Origin: Hirschia sp964342355
GTDB taxonomy: Bacteria > Pseudomonadota > Alphaproteobacteria > Caulobacterales > Hyphomonadaceae
Direction of reading: 5' to 3'
Length of the DNA stretch: 64,000 bases
Assembly (NCBI GenBank): GCA_964342355.1
Contig: CAYFFG010000004.1
Location: forward strand, 124,001 to 188,000
Shown here: piece by piece, positions 52,784 through 61,550 of the stretch
Layout: each line of letters begins with the position of its first letter
Position numbering within the stretch: the stretch's first letter is position 1
Made by a program: the position numbers and the translations under genes
The notes under the pieces: model-generated
What the model saw: the letters and a program-made list of their open reading frames with translations, nothing else
The model's database searches: none
What the model was told of the DNA's origin: nothing

Positions 52784-54211
52784 TCAAGCGTCCGGATGCC
52801 TGACAACTTTGCCGGGGTTCATGCGATTTTCAGGATCGAGCGCTTTTTTAACAGCGCGCAACATATCCAGCTCAACGGCGCTGACCCGTTCTGCAAGTTC
52901 GTCACGTTTTTGCACGCCGATCCCATGCTCAGCAGAGATAGATCCATTCATGCCGCTCACAACATCATGCACGGCTTTGGTCAGCACAGGGCCAAATTCC
53001 TTGGCAAACGCAACTTCCTCTGCGCCCTCTGGCGGAGCGACATTGTAATGCATATTCCCATCGCCAACATGGCCAAATGAAATGATATTCGCCTCAGGTG
53101 CGATCGATTTGACCGCAGCATCCGCTGTCCTGATAAACTCTGGCAAAGCTGAAACCGGGACCGAAACATCATGTTTGACGGCGCGCCCAAAGGCTTTTTC
53201 AGCAAGCGGCACACTTTCACGGATTTTCCAAATGCCGGCAGCCTGAGCATCTGTTTCAGCTAATACTCCGTTCGTTATGAGATCCGCACTAAGCGCTTTT
53301 TCAAACATAGCTTCGATAACGTCACGCGCACCTTCTTTGCGACCAAACGAAATCTCCATCAGAATGCGCCAGGGCGCTGGCTCGTCAGGCAGCGGATCGT
53401 GGATGTCTGGTATGTATTCTTTGACGAGTTCGACCGCATAGCTCGGCACCAATTCAAACGAGGTCACCGCACCGCCCGTTTCCGCCTTGGCTAGCGCAAG
53501 CAACTCCACCGCCTGAGATGGTGATTGCACGGACAGCCAGGAGACCGCCTTTAGCGCAGGCTTGGCAAACAGTTTGAGCGTGGCCCCAGTGATGACGCCA
53601 AGCGTGCCCTCAGCGCCGATGAATAACTGTTTGAGATCATAAGCCGTATTGTCTTTGCGTAGCCCCGTCAGTCCGTCCCAGATGCGCCCGTCAGCTGTGA
53701 CAATTTCAAGCCCCAGCACCAGGTCACGCATCATCCCATACCGCAGCACCGCCACGCCGCCTGCATTTGTTGAGATCAGGCCGCCAATCTGAGCCACACC
53801 TTCAGCGGCAAGAGATAGCGGAAATAACCGTTCCACCTCATCAGCGGCGTCCTGCACCTCTGTGAGGATGACCCCTGCATCAACAGTGATTGAATCATTG
53901 AGCACATCAATCGCGCGGATGTTTTTCATACGGGATAAAGACAGCAAAACGTCGCCATTAGGCAGTCCGCCAAGCACAAGTCCTGAATTACCGCCCTGAG
54001 GCGTCACAGACACTTTGTGTTCAGCACACAATGCCATGAAATCAGCCACTTCCTGTGTCGACGCAGGACGCGCCACAAAAGGCGCATGCCCTTTCTCGCG
54101 GCCGCGCCAGTCCTCCAGAAAAGGCGCCATGTCTTCCGGTGTGTCGAGAAAGCCTTTTTCTCCCAGAAGAGATTTTGCTGATGACAAGAAAGCTTTGCTG
54201 GGTTGAGCCAT
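52784..54211 (-). CDS. FAD-binding oxidase (D-lactate / glycolate / D-2-hydroxyacid dehydrogenase type)
   Basis: 475 residues from ATG 54211; the frame is open to 54247 without a better site. FAD PCMH domain: VTPQGGNSGLVLGGLP near 80, AEGVAQIGGLISTNAGGVAVLRYG near 145 (in two pieces), LFIGAEGTLGVITGATLKLF. C-terminal FAD-oxidase domain: SFGHVGDGNMHYNV with metal-binding His residues, and SAEHGIGVQKRDEL with the catalytic His-Glu-His region. It oxidises a D-2-hydroxy acid and passes electrons to a quinone, cytochrome or ETF. D-2-hydroxyglutarate dehydrogenase is the closest impression, but lactate or glycolate remain possible. Confidence 0.88.
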   Translation of the reverse strand: MAQPSKAFLSSAKSLLGEKGFLDTPEDMAPFLEDWRGREKGHAPFVARPASTQEVADFMALCAEHKVSVTPQGGNSGLVLGGLPNGDVLLSLSRMKNIRAIDVLNDSITVDAGVILTEVQDAADEVERLFPLSLAAEGVAQIGGLISTNAGGVAVLRYGMMRDLVLGLEIVTADGRIWDGLTGLRKDNTAYDLKQLFIGAEGTLGVITGATLKLFAKPALKAVSWLSVQSPSQAVELLALAKAETGGAVTSFELVPSYAVELVKEYIPDIHDPLPDEPAPWRILMEISFGRKEGARDVIEAMFEKALSADLITNGVLAETDAQAAGIWKIRESVPLAEKAFGRAVKHDVSVPVSALPEFIRTADAAVKSIAPEANIISFGHVGDGNMHYNVAPPEGAEEVAFAKEFGPVLTKAVHDVVSGMNGSISAEHGIGVQKRDELAERVSAVELDMLRAVKKALDPENRMNPGKVVRHPDA

Positions 54212-54406
54212 ATCAAGTGTCCAAAAATTCAACCTTTGTCCCATCAATATTGAGTAGTGCCTGAAATAAGAAGCTTCTGCAAAACATTCGCGCTCCCCGA
54301 ATAGGAAGCGGTATCAAATACACATAATCGCGATGGTATCACTTGCTTTCAGTGGTAAGCAGATAGATGTTGAGCGCGCTCATCGCCTGTCAGGAGTTGT
54401 CGAAAA

Positions 54407-54778
54407 TTGCGTATTTTGATCAGCCTCGTTTTGACTGTCGCCACCTCCGCATTGGCGCTGAGCGCGCAGGCGCAATCTGACCGTCTGGTGTCTCAAAAGC
54501 GCGACCTTGCAGGCATACTTGGCGAAGTTCATTACATCCGAACAATTTGCAATGGGAAATCTGACCAATACTGGCGTGAATACATGCGCGATTTCTTAGA
54601 GCTAGAAGGCGATATTGCTGAGAACCGCTCTCTTTACATCAAGGCGTTCAACCGCGGTTACACATACCAATCAAACCAAATCCGGTACTGTGATCGCTCA
54701 GCCGCTCAACTTGAAGTTAATCTTGCTAATAAAGGTCGCAAACTCGCCGAAGCGATCGCTCAAAATTATCTTCATTAG
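54407..54778 (+). CDS. TIGR02301-like small secreted protein
   Basis: 123 residues from TTG 54407, preceded by AGGAG at 54392. Signal peptide about 1-22, cleaved after ALSAQAQ. The mature part has LAGILGEVHYIRTICNGKSD, YWREYMRDFLELEG and FNRGYTYQSNQIRYCDRSA; the paired Cys and the GE-H-R-x-C pattern match a small alphaproteobacterial family (TIGR02301) of unknown function. A periplasmic disulfide is likely. It is a single gene between the FAD oxidase and the hybrid kinase. Confidence 0.78.
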   Translation: MRILISLVLTVATSALALSAQAQSDRLVSQKRDLAGILGEVHYIRTICNGKSDQYWREYMRDFLELEGDIAENRSLYIKAFNRGYTYQSNQIRYCDRSAAQLEVNLANKGRKLAEAIAQNYLH

Positions 54779-54964
54779 AAAAACCCTCCATATGAGGGGA
54801 TGTTCCATCACTATTAGATGTTATTGTCTGACGAAATGGTTATTTCGACAAGATCTCCTGTATGTATCGGCCTGTTGAGAATCAATTTGCTATGTTAATT
54901 TTCAACTCAAGATAAAGAGACTCACGTCTCGACACAGAAAATAATAGGGTACTGGAATTTCAGT

Positions 54965-56857
54965 TTGTTGAACCAATCTGAACATCGCAGTGAAGCAATC
55001 ACTCCCCCAACACAAGGGCGAGTGTCCAGTATTAAAGCCGCTTTTGAGATTGTACGCGCCACTATTTTCGGCGGCCTGCCACAGCTGATCTTGAAAGAAC
55101 TTTCACCTTCCCAAGAAAACGAAATTGAAGATCAGAAAATCCGTGCATTGTCTGCTCGGTATTTTGTTGTTTATGTATTTTTTATTCTGACAATTGGGGT
55201 CACTCTGGCCACTATGCTGCCAGACACAGATAAACGCATGATTCCACTGGCGCTTATCTGGATAGCAAGCTGTATCCCTGCGTTTCACATCATGCACAAG
55301 CGCACGCGTGATACCTTCCCCGCATTTGTCGTTATTTTGATTAGTCTAGTGTTTTTCGGGACTGTGATTATCGCGAACACGGGGCGATTTCCGCCCGGAT
55401 TGATCATATTGCCGCCCATTTCCCTTTACTCATTCGTCATGTTCACCGGGAAACGCCAAGCTGTTGTCATTGTTGGCACTTTCATTCTTGCCGCGATGGC
55501 GTTGATATTTTCCACCCAGCCACAAGTGCCATTCGCGTCAAATTTGGCGCCCGCATCTGGAAAAACCATCGCGGTTTTCATCGGCATTTCAATGATGCTG
55601 TTCGCAATGCTGATCCGGCTTATTCGCGTGCAGCAGAAGGTGGTGACGTCCTTCTTAAAAAGCCAGAATGCGCAATTGGTCAGCCTGTCTAATGCGCGCA
55701 ATGATTTCATCGCCAATGTCAGTCACGAACTACGTACGCCCATGAACGCCATTTTAGGCGCAGTAGATGTTTTAGAGCGCAGCGAAGACGCGACCTTAAA
55801 ATCTGAAATGTTGAATATCACGCGCGACGCTGCTCGCGGCCTGCTCGCGCAGTTAGAAGACGTTCTGGATCTGGCTAAACTGGAAGCGAACACACTTGTT
55901 CTGTCACCATCGCCCACAAATGTTCAGCTGTTCATACGTCGCACAATAGCCCTGTGGGAAAACCAACTGATCGACAAACGATTAAAGTGTGATCTGGATT
56001 TGCCAAGCGAGACAAATGAAAATCTCGAGCTTGATCAGGTGCGAGTTCAACAGATTTTGTCCACGCTAATCGCAAATGCGATCAAACACACGCACATCGG
56101 CGGCATAACGATTGCCGTCAGGCGAACAGAAGATGTCATTAACAGCAACTATGTTAAGCTTGAAATCACCGTCTCAGACACAGGCGATGGCGTTGCATGG
56201 CGTGATCGTGACCAGTTGTTTCAGCCTATGGCGTCAGTGTCCGGTTCAAAGCAAGTTCAGCATTCCGGGTTAGGCTTGTCGCTTGGCAGACGGCTCGCAC
56301 GCGCCATGAAGGGGGATTTGAGGCTCTTGGACAGGACGCCGGGCGCCCATTTCCAGCTCACTTTGCTTGCTAAAAAATCGACTCAAACACTTGGCGTCTC
56401 ACAAGCTATCACACCACAAAATCAAGAAAATCTGGGCGCGTTGCAGACATCTGACGGTGCGCCTAAAAAGGCGCACAAGCGGATCCTTTGTGTCGACGAT
56501 CATCCGGCAAACCTGAGGATTGTATCGTTACTTTTGGGAGAATTGGATTTTGACCTGGATGTCGCCATGTCCGGTAAAGAAGCGATTGAATTATGCAATT
56601 CGCGCCCACCATATGACGCCATTCTGATGGATATTATGATGCCTGAAATGAACGGTATCGAGACCACGCGCCATATTCAAAATCTGCAATCTCCAAACGC
56701 GCATGTGCCAATCATCGCGCTGACAGCAAATGTGAATCCGGAACAGGTGTCATCCTATCTGACAGCTGGCATGCAAGGCGTTGTCGCCAAGCCGATTGAA
56801 TCACGTTTGTTGATTGTCGAAATTGAGCGCGCACTGCGCCTGCAACGTGCCAGCTAA
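54965..56857 (+). CDS. Hybrid sensor histidine kinase / response regulator
   Basis: 630 residues. Six membrane helices lie between about 60 and 225 with short loops, so sensing is probably within or next to the membrane. HisKA with FIANVSHELRTPMNAILG near 250, HATPase with TLIANAIKHTHIGG, VSDTGDGVAW and HSGLGLSLGRRLARAM, and a receiver from about 505: RILCVDDHPANLRIV, DAILMDIMMPEMNG (phosphoacceptor Asp) and ALTAN. TTG 54965 (or the TTG next to it) is the apparent start, with no strong ribosome site, so the N-terminus is uncertain. No partner gene is adjacent. Confidence 0.88.
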   Translation: MLNQSEHRSEAITPPTQGRVSSIKAAFEIVRATIFGGLPQLILKELSPSQENEIEDQKIRALSARYFVVYVFFILTIGVTLATMLPDTDKRMIPLALIWIASCIPAFHIMHKRTRDTFPAFVVILISLVFFGTVIIANTGRFPPGLIILPPISLYSFVMFTGKRQAVVIVGTFILAAMALIFSTQPQVPFASNLAPASGKTIAVFIGISMMLFAMLIRLIRVQQKVVTSFLKSQNAQLVSLSNARNDFIANVSHELRTPMNAILGAVDVLERSEDATLKSEMLNITRDAARGLLAQLEDVLDLAKLEANTLVLSPSPTNVQLFIRRTIALWENQLIDKRLKCDLDLPSETNENLELDQVRVQQILSTLIANAIKHTHIGGITIAVRRTEDVINSNYVKLEITVSDTGDGVAWRDRDQLFQPMASVSGSKQVQHSGLGLSLGRRLARAMKGDLRLLDRTPGAHFQLTLLAKKSTQTLGVSQAITPQNQENLGALQTSDGAPKKAHKRILCVDDHPANLRIVSLLLGELDFDLDVAMSGKEAIELCNSRPPYDAILMDIMMPEMNGIETTRHIQNLQSPNAHVPIIALTANVNPEQVSSYLTAGMQGVVAKPIESRLLIVEIERALRLQRAS

Positions 56858-57105
56858 TCAATCGTTGTGATCTATTCCCGCCCCACAAAACTCACAAGTT
56901 TTGTAGCGACCGGACAGTCACAGGTTCAAAAACCATCCGGCCGCCACACGGAAAGCGAAATCGCTCCGAGCGGGGGTAATCAAGGGGCTGGTTGTTATCA
57001 GACTTCACCGAGTGGGAGGAGAATTATGTCCACGAGGACAGCCTGATAACATTCGCTTTCCTTATGTGTTCAAACGCACAGAGTTTGCGTTTCCGTCGCA
57101 GAAAA
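56858..57105. other. Intergenic stretch with inverted repeats
   Basis: CAAAACT/AGTTTTG near 56886-56903 forms a short hairpin after the hybrid kinase. TGTTATCAG (56993-57001) and CTGATAACA (57043-57051) are exact mirror images 41 bp apart. No gene is supported here; both flanking genes end in this stretch. Confidence 0.4.
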
Positions 57106-57969
57106 TCAGATTTCTTCAGAATTTTTTTCCGACACCTTTTCCGCGGTGTTTTCCACGGTGTCTGTTTCTGGTTTGGAACGCTTCAAAGTTGCTCCGCACC
57201 GACGACAAAAAATCGCGTCTGGGTCATGCCGTGTCAGGGAACAAGACTGGCACTCCATTTTTATCTTTTCATCGCCCGAGACGATCGACTGCAACATGCG
57301 GACAAACAGCGTCAGCCCCAAGAGCATGATGATGATCGCAAGCACACGCCCGCCCTGCCCCTGCATTAAGATATCGCCATAGCCTGTCGTGGTGAGACTG
57401 GTCACAGTGAAATATAGCGCATCCAGTTGTGTCTTGATTTGAGTGTCAGGCTCATTGACCTGATTGACGTAAACCAACGCCGACATAATGAACAAAAACA
57501 CGACGAAATTCGTCACCCGGTCGATCACCATACGGTGTCGGGCTAAAAAACCAGAAATTTCCTCTGCGCGCGCCAGAAATGTGAAGGCCCGCACAATTCG
57601 AATGATACGCAACACCCTTAAGAAAATGAGATTCTCAAAGAAGAACGGCGCCACAAGCGTCAATACGACAAGCACGTCCGCGATATTGTGGAGCTTGCGA
57701 AAAAACAGCAGTTTCTTGGGCGCAATATAAAGGCGCGCCGCAAAATCAATTGCGATATAACACGCGATAAAGATGTCGATAGGCACCGCCCAAGAATGGC
57801 GCAGCGTGTGTTGCCAGGAGTGAAACGGCTCCCAAAGAAAAAAGGCGATCGACACAAAGTCGAGCACCAATAGCGACCAACGGAACAGAAACGGCGCTTT
57901 TCCTTCGCCTTCATAAAGCCAGCGCAAAATATGCTTTACGCCGATTTTCCTGATTTTTCCGTCACCCAT
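57106..57969 (-). CDS. Voltage-gated-type potassium channel with C-terminal zinc ribbon
   Basis: 287 residues. Six-helix channel layout: S1 near 27-45, S2 64-84, S3 95-112, S4 with basic repeats RVLRIIRIVRAFTFLAR near 120-136, S5 150-170, pore loop with the K+ filter TTTGYGD near 195, and S6 205-228. The C-terminus carries ECQSCSLTRHDPDAIFCRRCGATL, a four-Cys zinc ribbon, then an acidic tail. The ribbon may sense redox state or join subunits (inference). Monocistronic as far as visible. Confidence 0.88.
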   Translation of the reverse strand: MGDGKIRKIGVKHILRWLYEGEGKAPFLFRWSLLVLDFVSIAFFLWEPFHSWQHTLRHSWAVPIDIFIACYIAIDFAARLYIAPKKLLFFRKLHNIADVLVVLTLVAPFFFENLIFLRVLRIIRIVRAFTFLARAEEISGFLARHRMVIDRVTNFVVFLFIMSALVYVNQVNEPDTQIKTQLDALYFTVTSLTTTGYGDILMQGQGGRVLAIIIMLLGLTLFVRMLQSIVSGDEKIKMECQSCSLTRHDPDAIFCRRCGATLKRSKPETDTVENTAEKVSEKNSEEI

Positions 57970-58103
57970 TATTACCTCAACTTACACCAATCATCTCACA
58001 AATAAGCAGATTTTGCGATTTTGTGGACTCATCCAATGGCCGCACGCCCGCGCACAGAAGATTGAGATGGCGAAATGCGGCAGGACATATTATCTAGCTC
58101 TTT

Positions 58104-58925
58104 ATGAATGATCCGATTTTACTAAGAGACCGCGTTGTCTTGCGCGTGACCGGTGAGGACGCCTCCAGCTTTCTGGAAGGCCTCATCACATCATCCATTG
58201 TGAATTTGCAAGCAGGCGAAGCAGGATACGGCGCCCTGTTGATGCCTCAGGGCAAGATCATCTGCGACATGATCGTGCTTAAACGCGACGACGGATTCTT
58301 GCTGGACGTGCCCGCCCAGGCAGATGAGTCACTGTTTAAGCGCCTGAAAATGTTTCGTCTGAAATCTAAGGTCGATATCGAACTTGCAGACAATCTGCAT
58401 GTCTATGTGAATGTCGAGGATGGTTTTGCCGACCCCAGATCGCCAGACATGCCCAAGCGCATAATCACAACACAAATGGATTGGGAGTTGGCGTCTGAGC
58501 GCCATTATCACTTAAAGCGCATTCAAGCGTGTGTTCCTGAACAGGGGTATGATTTTGGCGAAAACGAGGTTTTCCCATCTGACATCAATATGGACCTCCT
58601 TAACGGCGTAAACTTCAAAAAAGGATGCTTTGTCGGCCAGGAAGTTGTCTCACGCATGAAACGCCGCGGCACCACCCGACGCCGCACGCTGGCTTTCCGA
58701 TTTGAGCAAGGCGCGCCCGCACCTGCCAGCGCATTGATGGCGAATGACGTTCAGGTCGGCGAAATCTCATCTGTCCAGGACGAATATGCTCTTGCCCGCG
58801 TGCGTTTGGATCGTCTGATCAAAGCGCAGGAAGAAACGGATTTGAAGCTGACAGCCGAAAATCGCGACGCTGACCTGATTGAACATGATTGGCTTGCAGA
58901 ACAAATTGCGATCCTGCAAAGCTAA
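58104..58925 (+). CDS. ygfZ: YgfZ/GcvT-domain folate-binding Fe-S maintenance protein
   Basis: 273 residues. The YgfZ signature KKGCFVGQE is at 172-180, with the functional Cys175. The N-terminal part (LRDRVVLRVTGEDASSFLEGLIT) is the folate-binding GcvT-like fold. YgfZ (IBA57 in mitochondria) helps assemble or repair certain [4Fe-4S] proteins using tetrahydrofolate. The end of the gene is 26 bp before tag; both may be one transcript. Confidence 0.93.
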   Translation: MNDPILLRDRVVLRVTGEDASSFLEGLITSSIVNLQAGEAGYGALLMPQGKIICDMIVLKRDDGFLLDVPAQADESLFKRLKMFRLKSKVDIELADNLHVYVNVEDGFADPRSPDMPKRIITTQMDWELASERHYHLKRIQACVPEQGYDFGENEVFPSDINMDLLNGVNFKKGCFVGQEVVSRMKRRGTTRRRTLAFRFEQGAPAPASALMANDVQVGEISSVQDEYALARVRLDRLIKAQEETDLKLTAENRDADLIEHDWLAEQIAILQS

Positions 58926-58951
58926 TCAAAACGAATCAGGAACATCATACC

Positions 58952-59548
58952 ATGAGCAATGAAATTGATCCCACAGAGCCGCCCTGTGGCTGGGCGCCAT
59001 TGGGCGATGAGCTGTATCGCAGTTATCATGACCATGAATGGGGCGTTCCTGAACGCGATAGCCGCGCGCTGTGGGAAAAGTTCCAGCTAGACGGACATCA
59101 AGCAGGCCTCTCCTGGATTACAATTCTGCGCAAGCGAGAGACGATGCGGGATGAATTTGACGGTTTTAATCCTGAAAAAGTCGCACGCTGGGATGATAAA
59201 CGCATTGAAAGAGCGATGCAGAACCCAGGCATTATCAGAAGTCCCAAGAAAATAGCAGCCACAATCAGTAACGCGCAGATCTATCTGGACATGCGCGACA
59301 AAGGCGAAGATTTTGCGCAATATCTCTGGAATTTTGTTGATGGCGTCCCGATACAAAATTCACTGGATCATTGGAAAAATGCGCCAGCCAAAACAGCGCT
59401 TTCAGAAACCATTGCAAAAGACATGAAAAAACGCGGTTTCAAGTTCTGCGGACCTGTTATTGTCTATGCGGCTATGCAAGCAGTAGGCATGGTCAATGAC
59501 CATGAAGTGCGCTGTCCCCGCCACGCACAGATAAAAGCGATGGGATAA
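58952..59548 (+). CDS. tag: DNA-3-methyladenine glycosylase I
   Basis: 198 residues from ATG 58952; the open frame from 58889 overlaps ygfZ and is not used. Zinc ligands fit the Tag pattern: Cys in PPCGWAP, His in YHDHEWGVP, and His/Cys in HEVRCPRHAQI near the end. The catalytic-pocket Glu lies in HEWGVPERD, and the HhH fold includes QAGLSWITILRKRE. Tag removes 3-methyladenine from alkylated DNA, constitutively in most bacteria. It follows ygfZ closely. Confidence 0.94.
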   Translation: MSNEIDPTEPPCGWAPLGDELYRSYHDHEWGVPERDSRALWEKFQLDGHQAGLSWITILRKRETMRDEFDGFNPEKVARWDDKRIERAMQNPGIIRSPKKIAATISNAQIYLDMRDKGEDFAQYLWNFVDGVPIQNSLDHWKNAPAKTALSETIAKDMKKRGFKFCGPVIVYAAMQAVGMVNDHEVRCPRHAQIKAMG

Positions 59549-59584
59549 CCTATTCGCCCAACCCAACAACAGGAGCCAACCTGA

Positions 59585-59776
59585 ATGTTGAAAGTCATAT
59601 TATTCGCTATATCAGTTACCACCCTTTCGGCATGTGCGATTGGCAAAGAAGCTCACACCAATGCCGCACTTAAAGAATGCCGTCATGAAGTCGGCGTAGA
59701 CGAACGTCGCGCATGCGAACAACAAGTGCGTGAAGAACGTCAGGCGCGAGACGAGAAAGAACGCTATTCCAAATGA
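59585..59776 (+). CDS. Small lipoprotein, 63 residues
   Basis: Signal peptide MLKVILFAISVTTLSAC with lipobox LSAC (Cys17), then a charged mature part AIGKEAHTNAALKECRHEV with two more Cys (CRHEVGVDERRACEQQV) spaced for a disulfide, ending in a highly charged helix. AGGAG at 59570 is a good ribosome site. The stop overlaps the next start (ATGA), so the two small lipoproteins are coupled. Function unknown. Confidence 0.7.
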   Translation: MLKVILFAISVTTLSACAIGKEAHTNAALKECRHEVGVDERRACEQQVREERQARDEKERYSK

Positions 59777-59976
59777 AATTGAAAATCCTCATCTCATGCG
59801 CCGCTCTTGCCGTTACAGTCAGCGGATGCGCCACCAGCGCTTTGACTGAAGAACAAAAGAATGCCGCGATCGCAAAATGCTTCAAGGATTTTCAGAATTA
59901 TCCGGCTGCGCGTGAAGCCTGCATCAATCGCGCGCGCACCGCAGACAAGAAACCAACCGAGGCGAACGCTTCCTGA
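59773..59976 (+). CDS. Small lipoprotein, 67 residues
   Basis: Signal peptide MKLKILISCAALAVTVSGC with lipobox VSGC (Cys19). The mature part TEEQKNAAIAKCFKDFQNY, PAAREACINRART has two Cys 14 apart, close to the spacing in the preceding protein (KEC ... RAC). The two proteins look like diverged copies of one small envelope family. Its ATG overlaps the preceding TGA by 4 bp. Confidence 0.7.
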   Translation: MKLKILISCAALAVTVSGCATSALTEEQKNAAIAKCFKDFQNYPAAREACINRARTADKKPTEANAS

Positions 59977-59982
59977 TCAACG

Positions 59983-60014
59983 AAAAACGGGGTGGAGCAA
60001 TTGCTCCACCCCGT
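59983..60014 (-). terminator. Intrinsic terminator, mainly for the minus-strand small gene
   Basis: ACGGGGTGGAGCAA / TTGCTCCACCCCGT is a perfect 28-bp palindrome (59987-60014). The adjacent AAAAA on its left gives a T-run only when read on the minus strand, so it terminates the 49-residue gene at 60049-60198; it also faces the small lipoprotein genes from the other side. Confidence 0.85.
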
Positions 60015-60048
60015 AAATCACCCAAGTCGCCTTGAACGGGACTTTTTA

Positions 60049-60198
60049 CTATTCAAAAGACTCATCACCAAAGATATCGCCCCAAAGAGCGTGATGACTT
60101 GCCTTGTATGCCGCCACACAACCTGCAAAAATTGCAGCACCGAGAACAATCCACAGCACGACTGGTTGCTGAGCAGCTTCCACCATCTTTTCGATCAT
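60049..60198 (-). CDS. 49-residue single-pass membrane protein
   Basis: ATG at 60198-60196 opens a 50-codon frame: MIEKMVEAAQQPVV, a hydrophobic helix LWIVLGAAIFAGCVAAY (about 15-31), then KASHHALWGDIFGDESFE. An AGAGAGAGAC purine stretch precedes the start, and a strong minus-strand terminator begins 34 bp after the stop. Start, helix, stop and terminator fit a real transcript. No known family is recognised. It is the only candidate gene in the 400 bp between the lipoproteins and the HD gene. Confidence 0.6.
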   Translation of the reverse strand: MIEKMVEAAQQPVVLWIVLGAAIFAGCVAAYKASHHALWGDIFGDESFE

Positions 60199-60377
60199 TA
60201 TTAGTCTCTCTCTTTCGGAGTGGAGACAGTATGCTCTGATCCCTTTAAAAAACTCTGAGTCAAAGAGAGAAAGAGGTAAAAATATCGAACATTTTCATTA
60301 ACCAAAAAGGCGCTAATCGCCCTTCAATCAGCATCCCTTAACAAACCCTCTCACAACACGGTTTATTTTTTGCCTGA

Positions 60378-61001
60378 ATGTCCAAAACACCGTTAAAATC
60401 ATCAAACGCACCGCGCGTCTGGCAGCGAATGTTATCAGGACGCAGACTTGACCTGGTCAATCCATCACCTCTTGATATCGAGATTGAAGACATAGCGCAT
60501 GGCCTTGCTCGGGTTGCGCGCTGGAATGGACAGACGTCAGGCGATTATGTTTTTTCAGTCGCTCAACACTGCGTCATCGTTGAATTTATTTGTCAGCATA
60601 CCGCGCCTCGACTTAGCCCCGCTGAAAAGCTGATGGCGCTTTTGCATGATGCGCCAGAATATGTTGTCGGCGATATGATATCTCCCTTTAAAGCTGTCTT
60701 GGGAGACGGGTATCGCGATATAGAAAACCGTTTAGAAACAGCTATTCACATGCGGTTTGGCTTGCCGTCCAAGACACCGGCAAAATTAAAAAAAATCATC
60801 AAACGGGCTGACTTGATTTGCGCATATTATGAAGCAGTCATGCTTGCAGGGTTTTCCTCTGAGGAAGCGGAAAAACTATTTGGCGCGCCGCCAACGGGCG
60901 TTGAAGTGCATGTGACGCCACTGGATACGCCACATGCACAACAAGTCTTCCTTGATCGTTTCTTCCAACTGCTACATGAGTTGGATCAGGCCAACACCTA
61001 A
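60378..61001 (+). CDS. HD-domain phosphohydrolase (YfbR-like)
   Basis: 207 residues. HD metal ligands: His in SVAQHCVIV near 66, the His-Asp pair in LLHDAPEYVVGD near 93-94, and Asp in KRADLICAYYEA near 148. The order and the helix after APEYVVGDMISPFK match YfbR-type 5'-deoxynucleotidases and related nucleotide phosphohydrolases. The substrate may be a dNMP or another nucleotide. It is first of a tight operon with a tyrosine-phosphatase-like gene (12 bp later) and an NrtR-like regulator. Confidence 0.85.
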   Translation: MSKTPLKSSNAPRVWQRMLSGRRLDLVNPSPLDIEIEDIAHGLARVARWNGQTSGDYVFSVAQHCVIVEFICQHTAPRLSPAEKLMALLHDAPEYVVGDMISPFKAVLGDGYRDIENRLETAIHMRFGLPSKTPAKLKKIIKRADLICAYYEAVMLAGFSSEEAEKLFGAPPTGVEVHVTPLDTPHAQQVFLDRFFQLLHELDQANT

Positions 61002-61013
61002 CGGAGTCGTCTG

Positions 61014-61550
61014 ATGCCTATCTGGGTCTCCTCGCTGTCCAGTGTTCACCACGTCGCACAATTGCGTCGTCCGGACAAAATTCTCTCTCTGCTCGCGCCA
61101 GAGGATGAATTTCCGGTGTTTGAAGGCGTGGCGAACGATGCGCATACCCGCATTGGGGTGGATGATATCTTTCATAAAGACGATCCAGAATTAACTTCTC
61201 CAAACGAAGCCCATGTGCATGAAATCATTCGGTTTGCTGACGGTTGGAACCGCGCAAACTGCCTGGTTATTCATTGTTGGGCCGGTATCAGCCGCTCATC
61301 CGCTTCAGCTTTCATTTCGGCATGCGTGCTCAATCCGCGCACAGACGAACATGATATCGCCGAGGCTATCCGCGCCGCCTCACCAGTCGCCAAACCCAAC
61401 CGGCTATTTGTCGAGATTGCAGACGATATCCTTGGTCGTCGTGGGCGTATGGTCGAAGCTTTGAATGAAATTGGCGAAGGCGCATTTGCTGAGATCAACA
61501 CACCGTTTGTCATCCCCAGCCAATTTGACGCGAAGGGCGGTCATATTTGA
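61014..61550 (+). CDS. Protein-tyrosine/dual-specificity phosphatase-like protein
   Basis: 178 residues. The P-loop IHCWAGISRSSASAF carries Cys88 and Arg94 (H-C-x5-R-S), the phosphotyrosine phosphatase signature. A general-acid Asp is likely in IGVDDIF near 48-52. AGISRS also occurs in small plant- and bacterial-type phosphatases acting on nucleotides or inositol phosphates, so a protein substrate is not certain. Starts 12 bp after the HD gene; its stop TGA overlaps the TTG start of the next gene. Confidence 0.82.
   Translation: MPIWVSSLSSVHHVAQLRRPDKILSLLAPEDEFPVFEGVANDAHTRIGVDDIFHKDDPELTSPNEAHVHEIIRFADGWNRANCLVIHCWAGISRSSASAFISACVLNPRTDEHDIAEAIRAASPVAKPNRLFVEIADDILGRRGRMVEALNEIGEGAFAEINTPFVIPSQFDAKGGHI

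Noticed and set aside
56993..57051. TGTTATCAG/CTGATAACA inverted repeat with a seven-codon frame inside, as a leader peptide
   Set aside because: It lies at the ends of two convergent genes with nothing downstream to regulate; likely chance.
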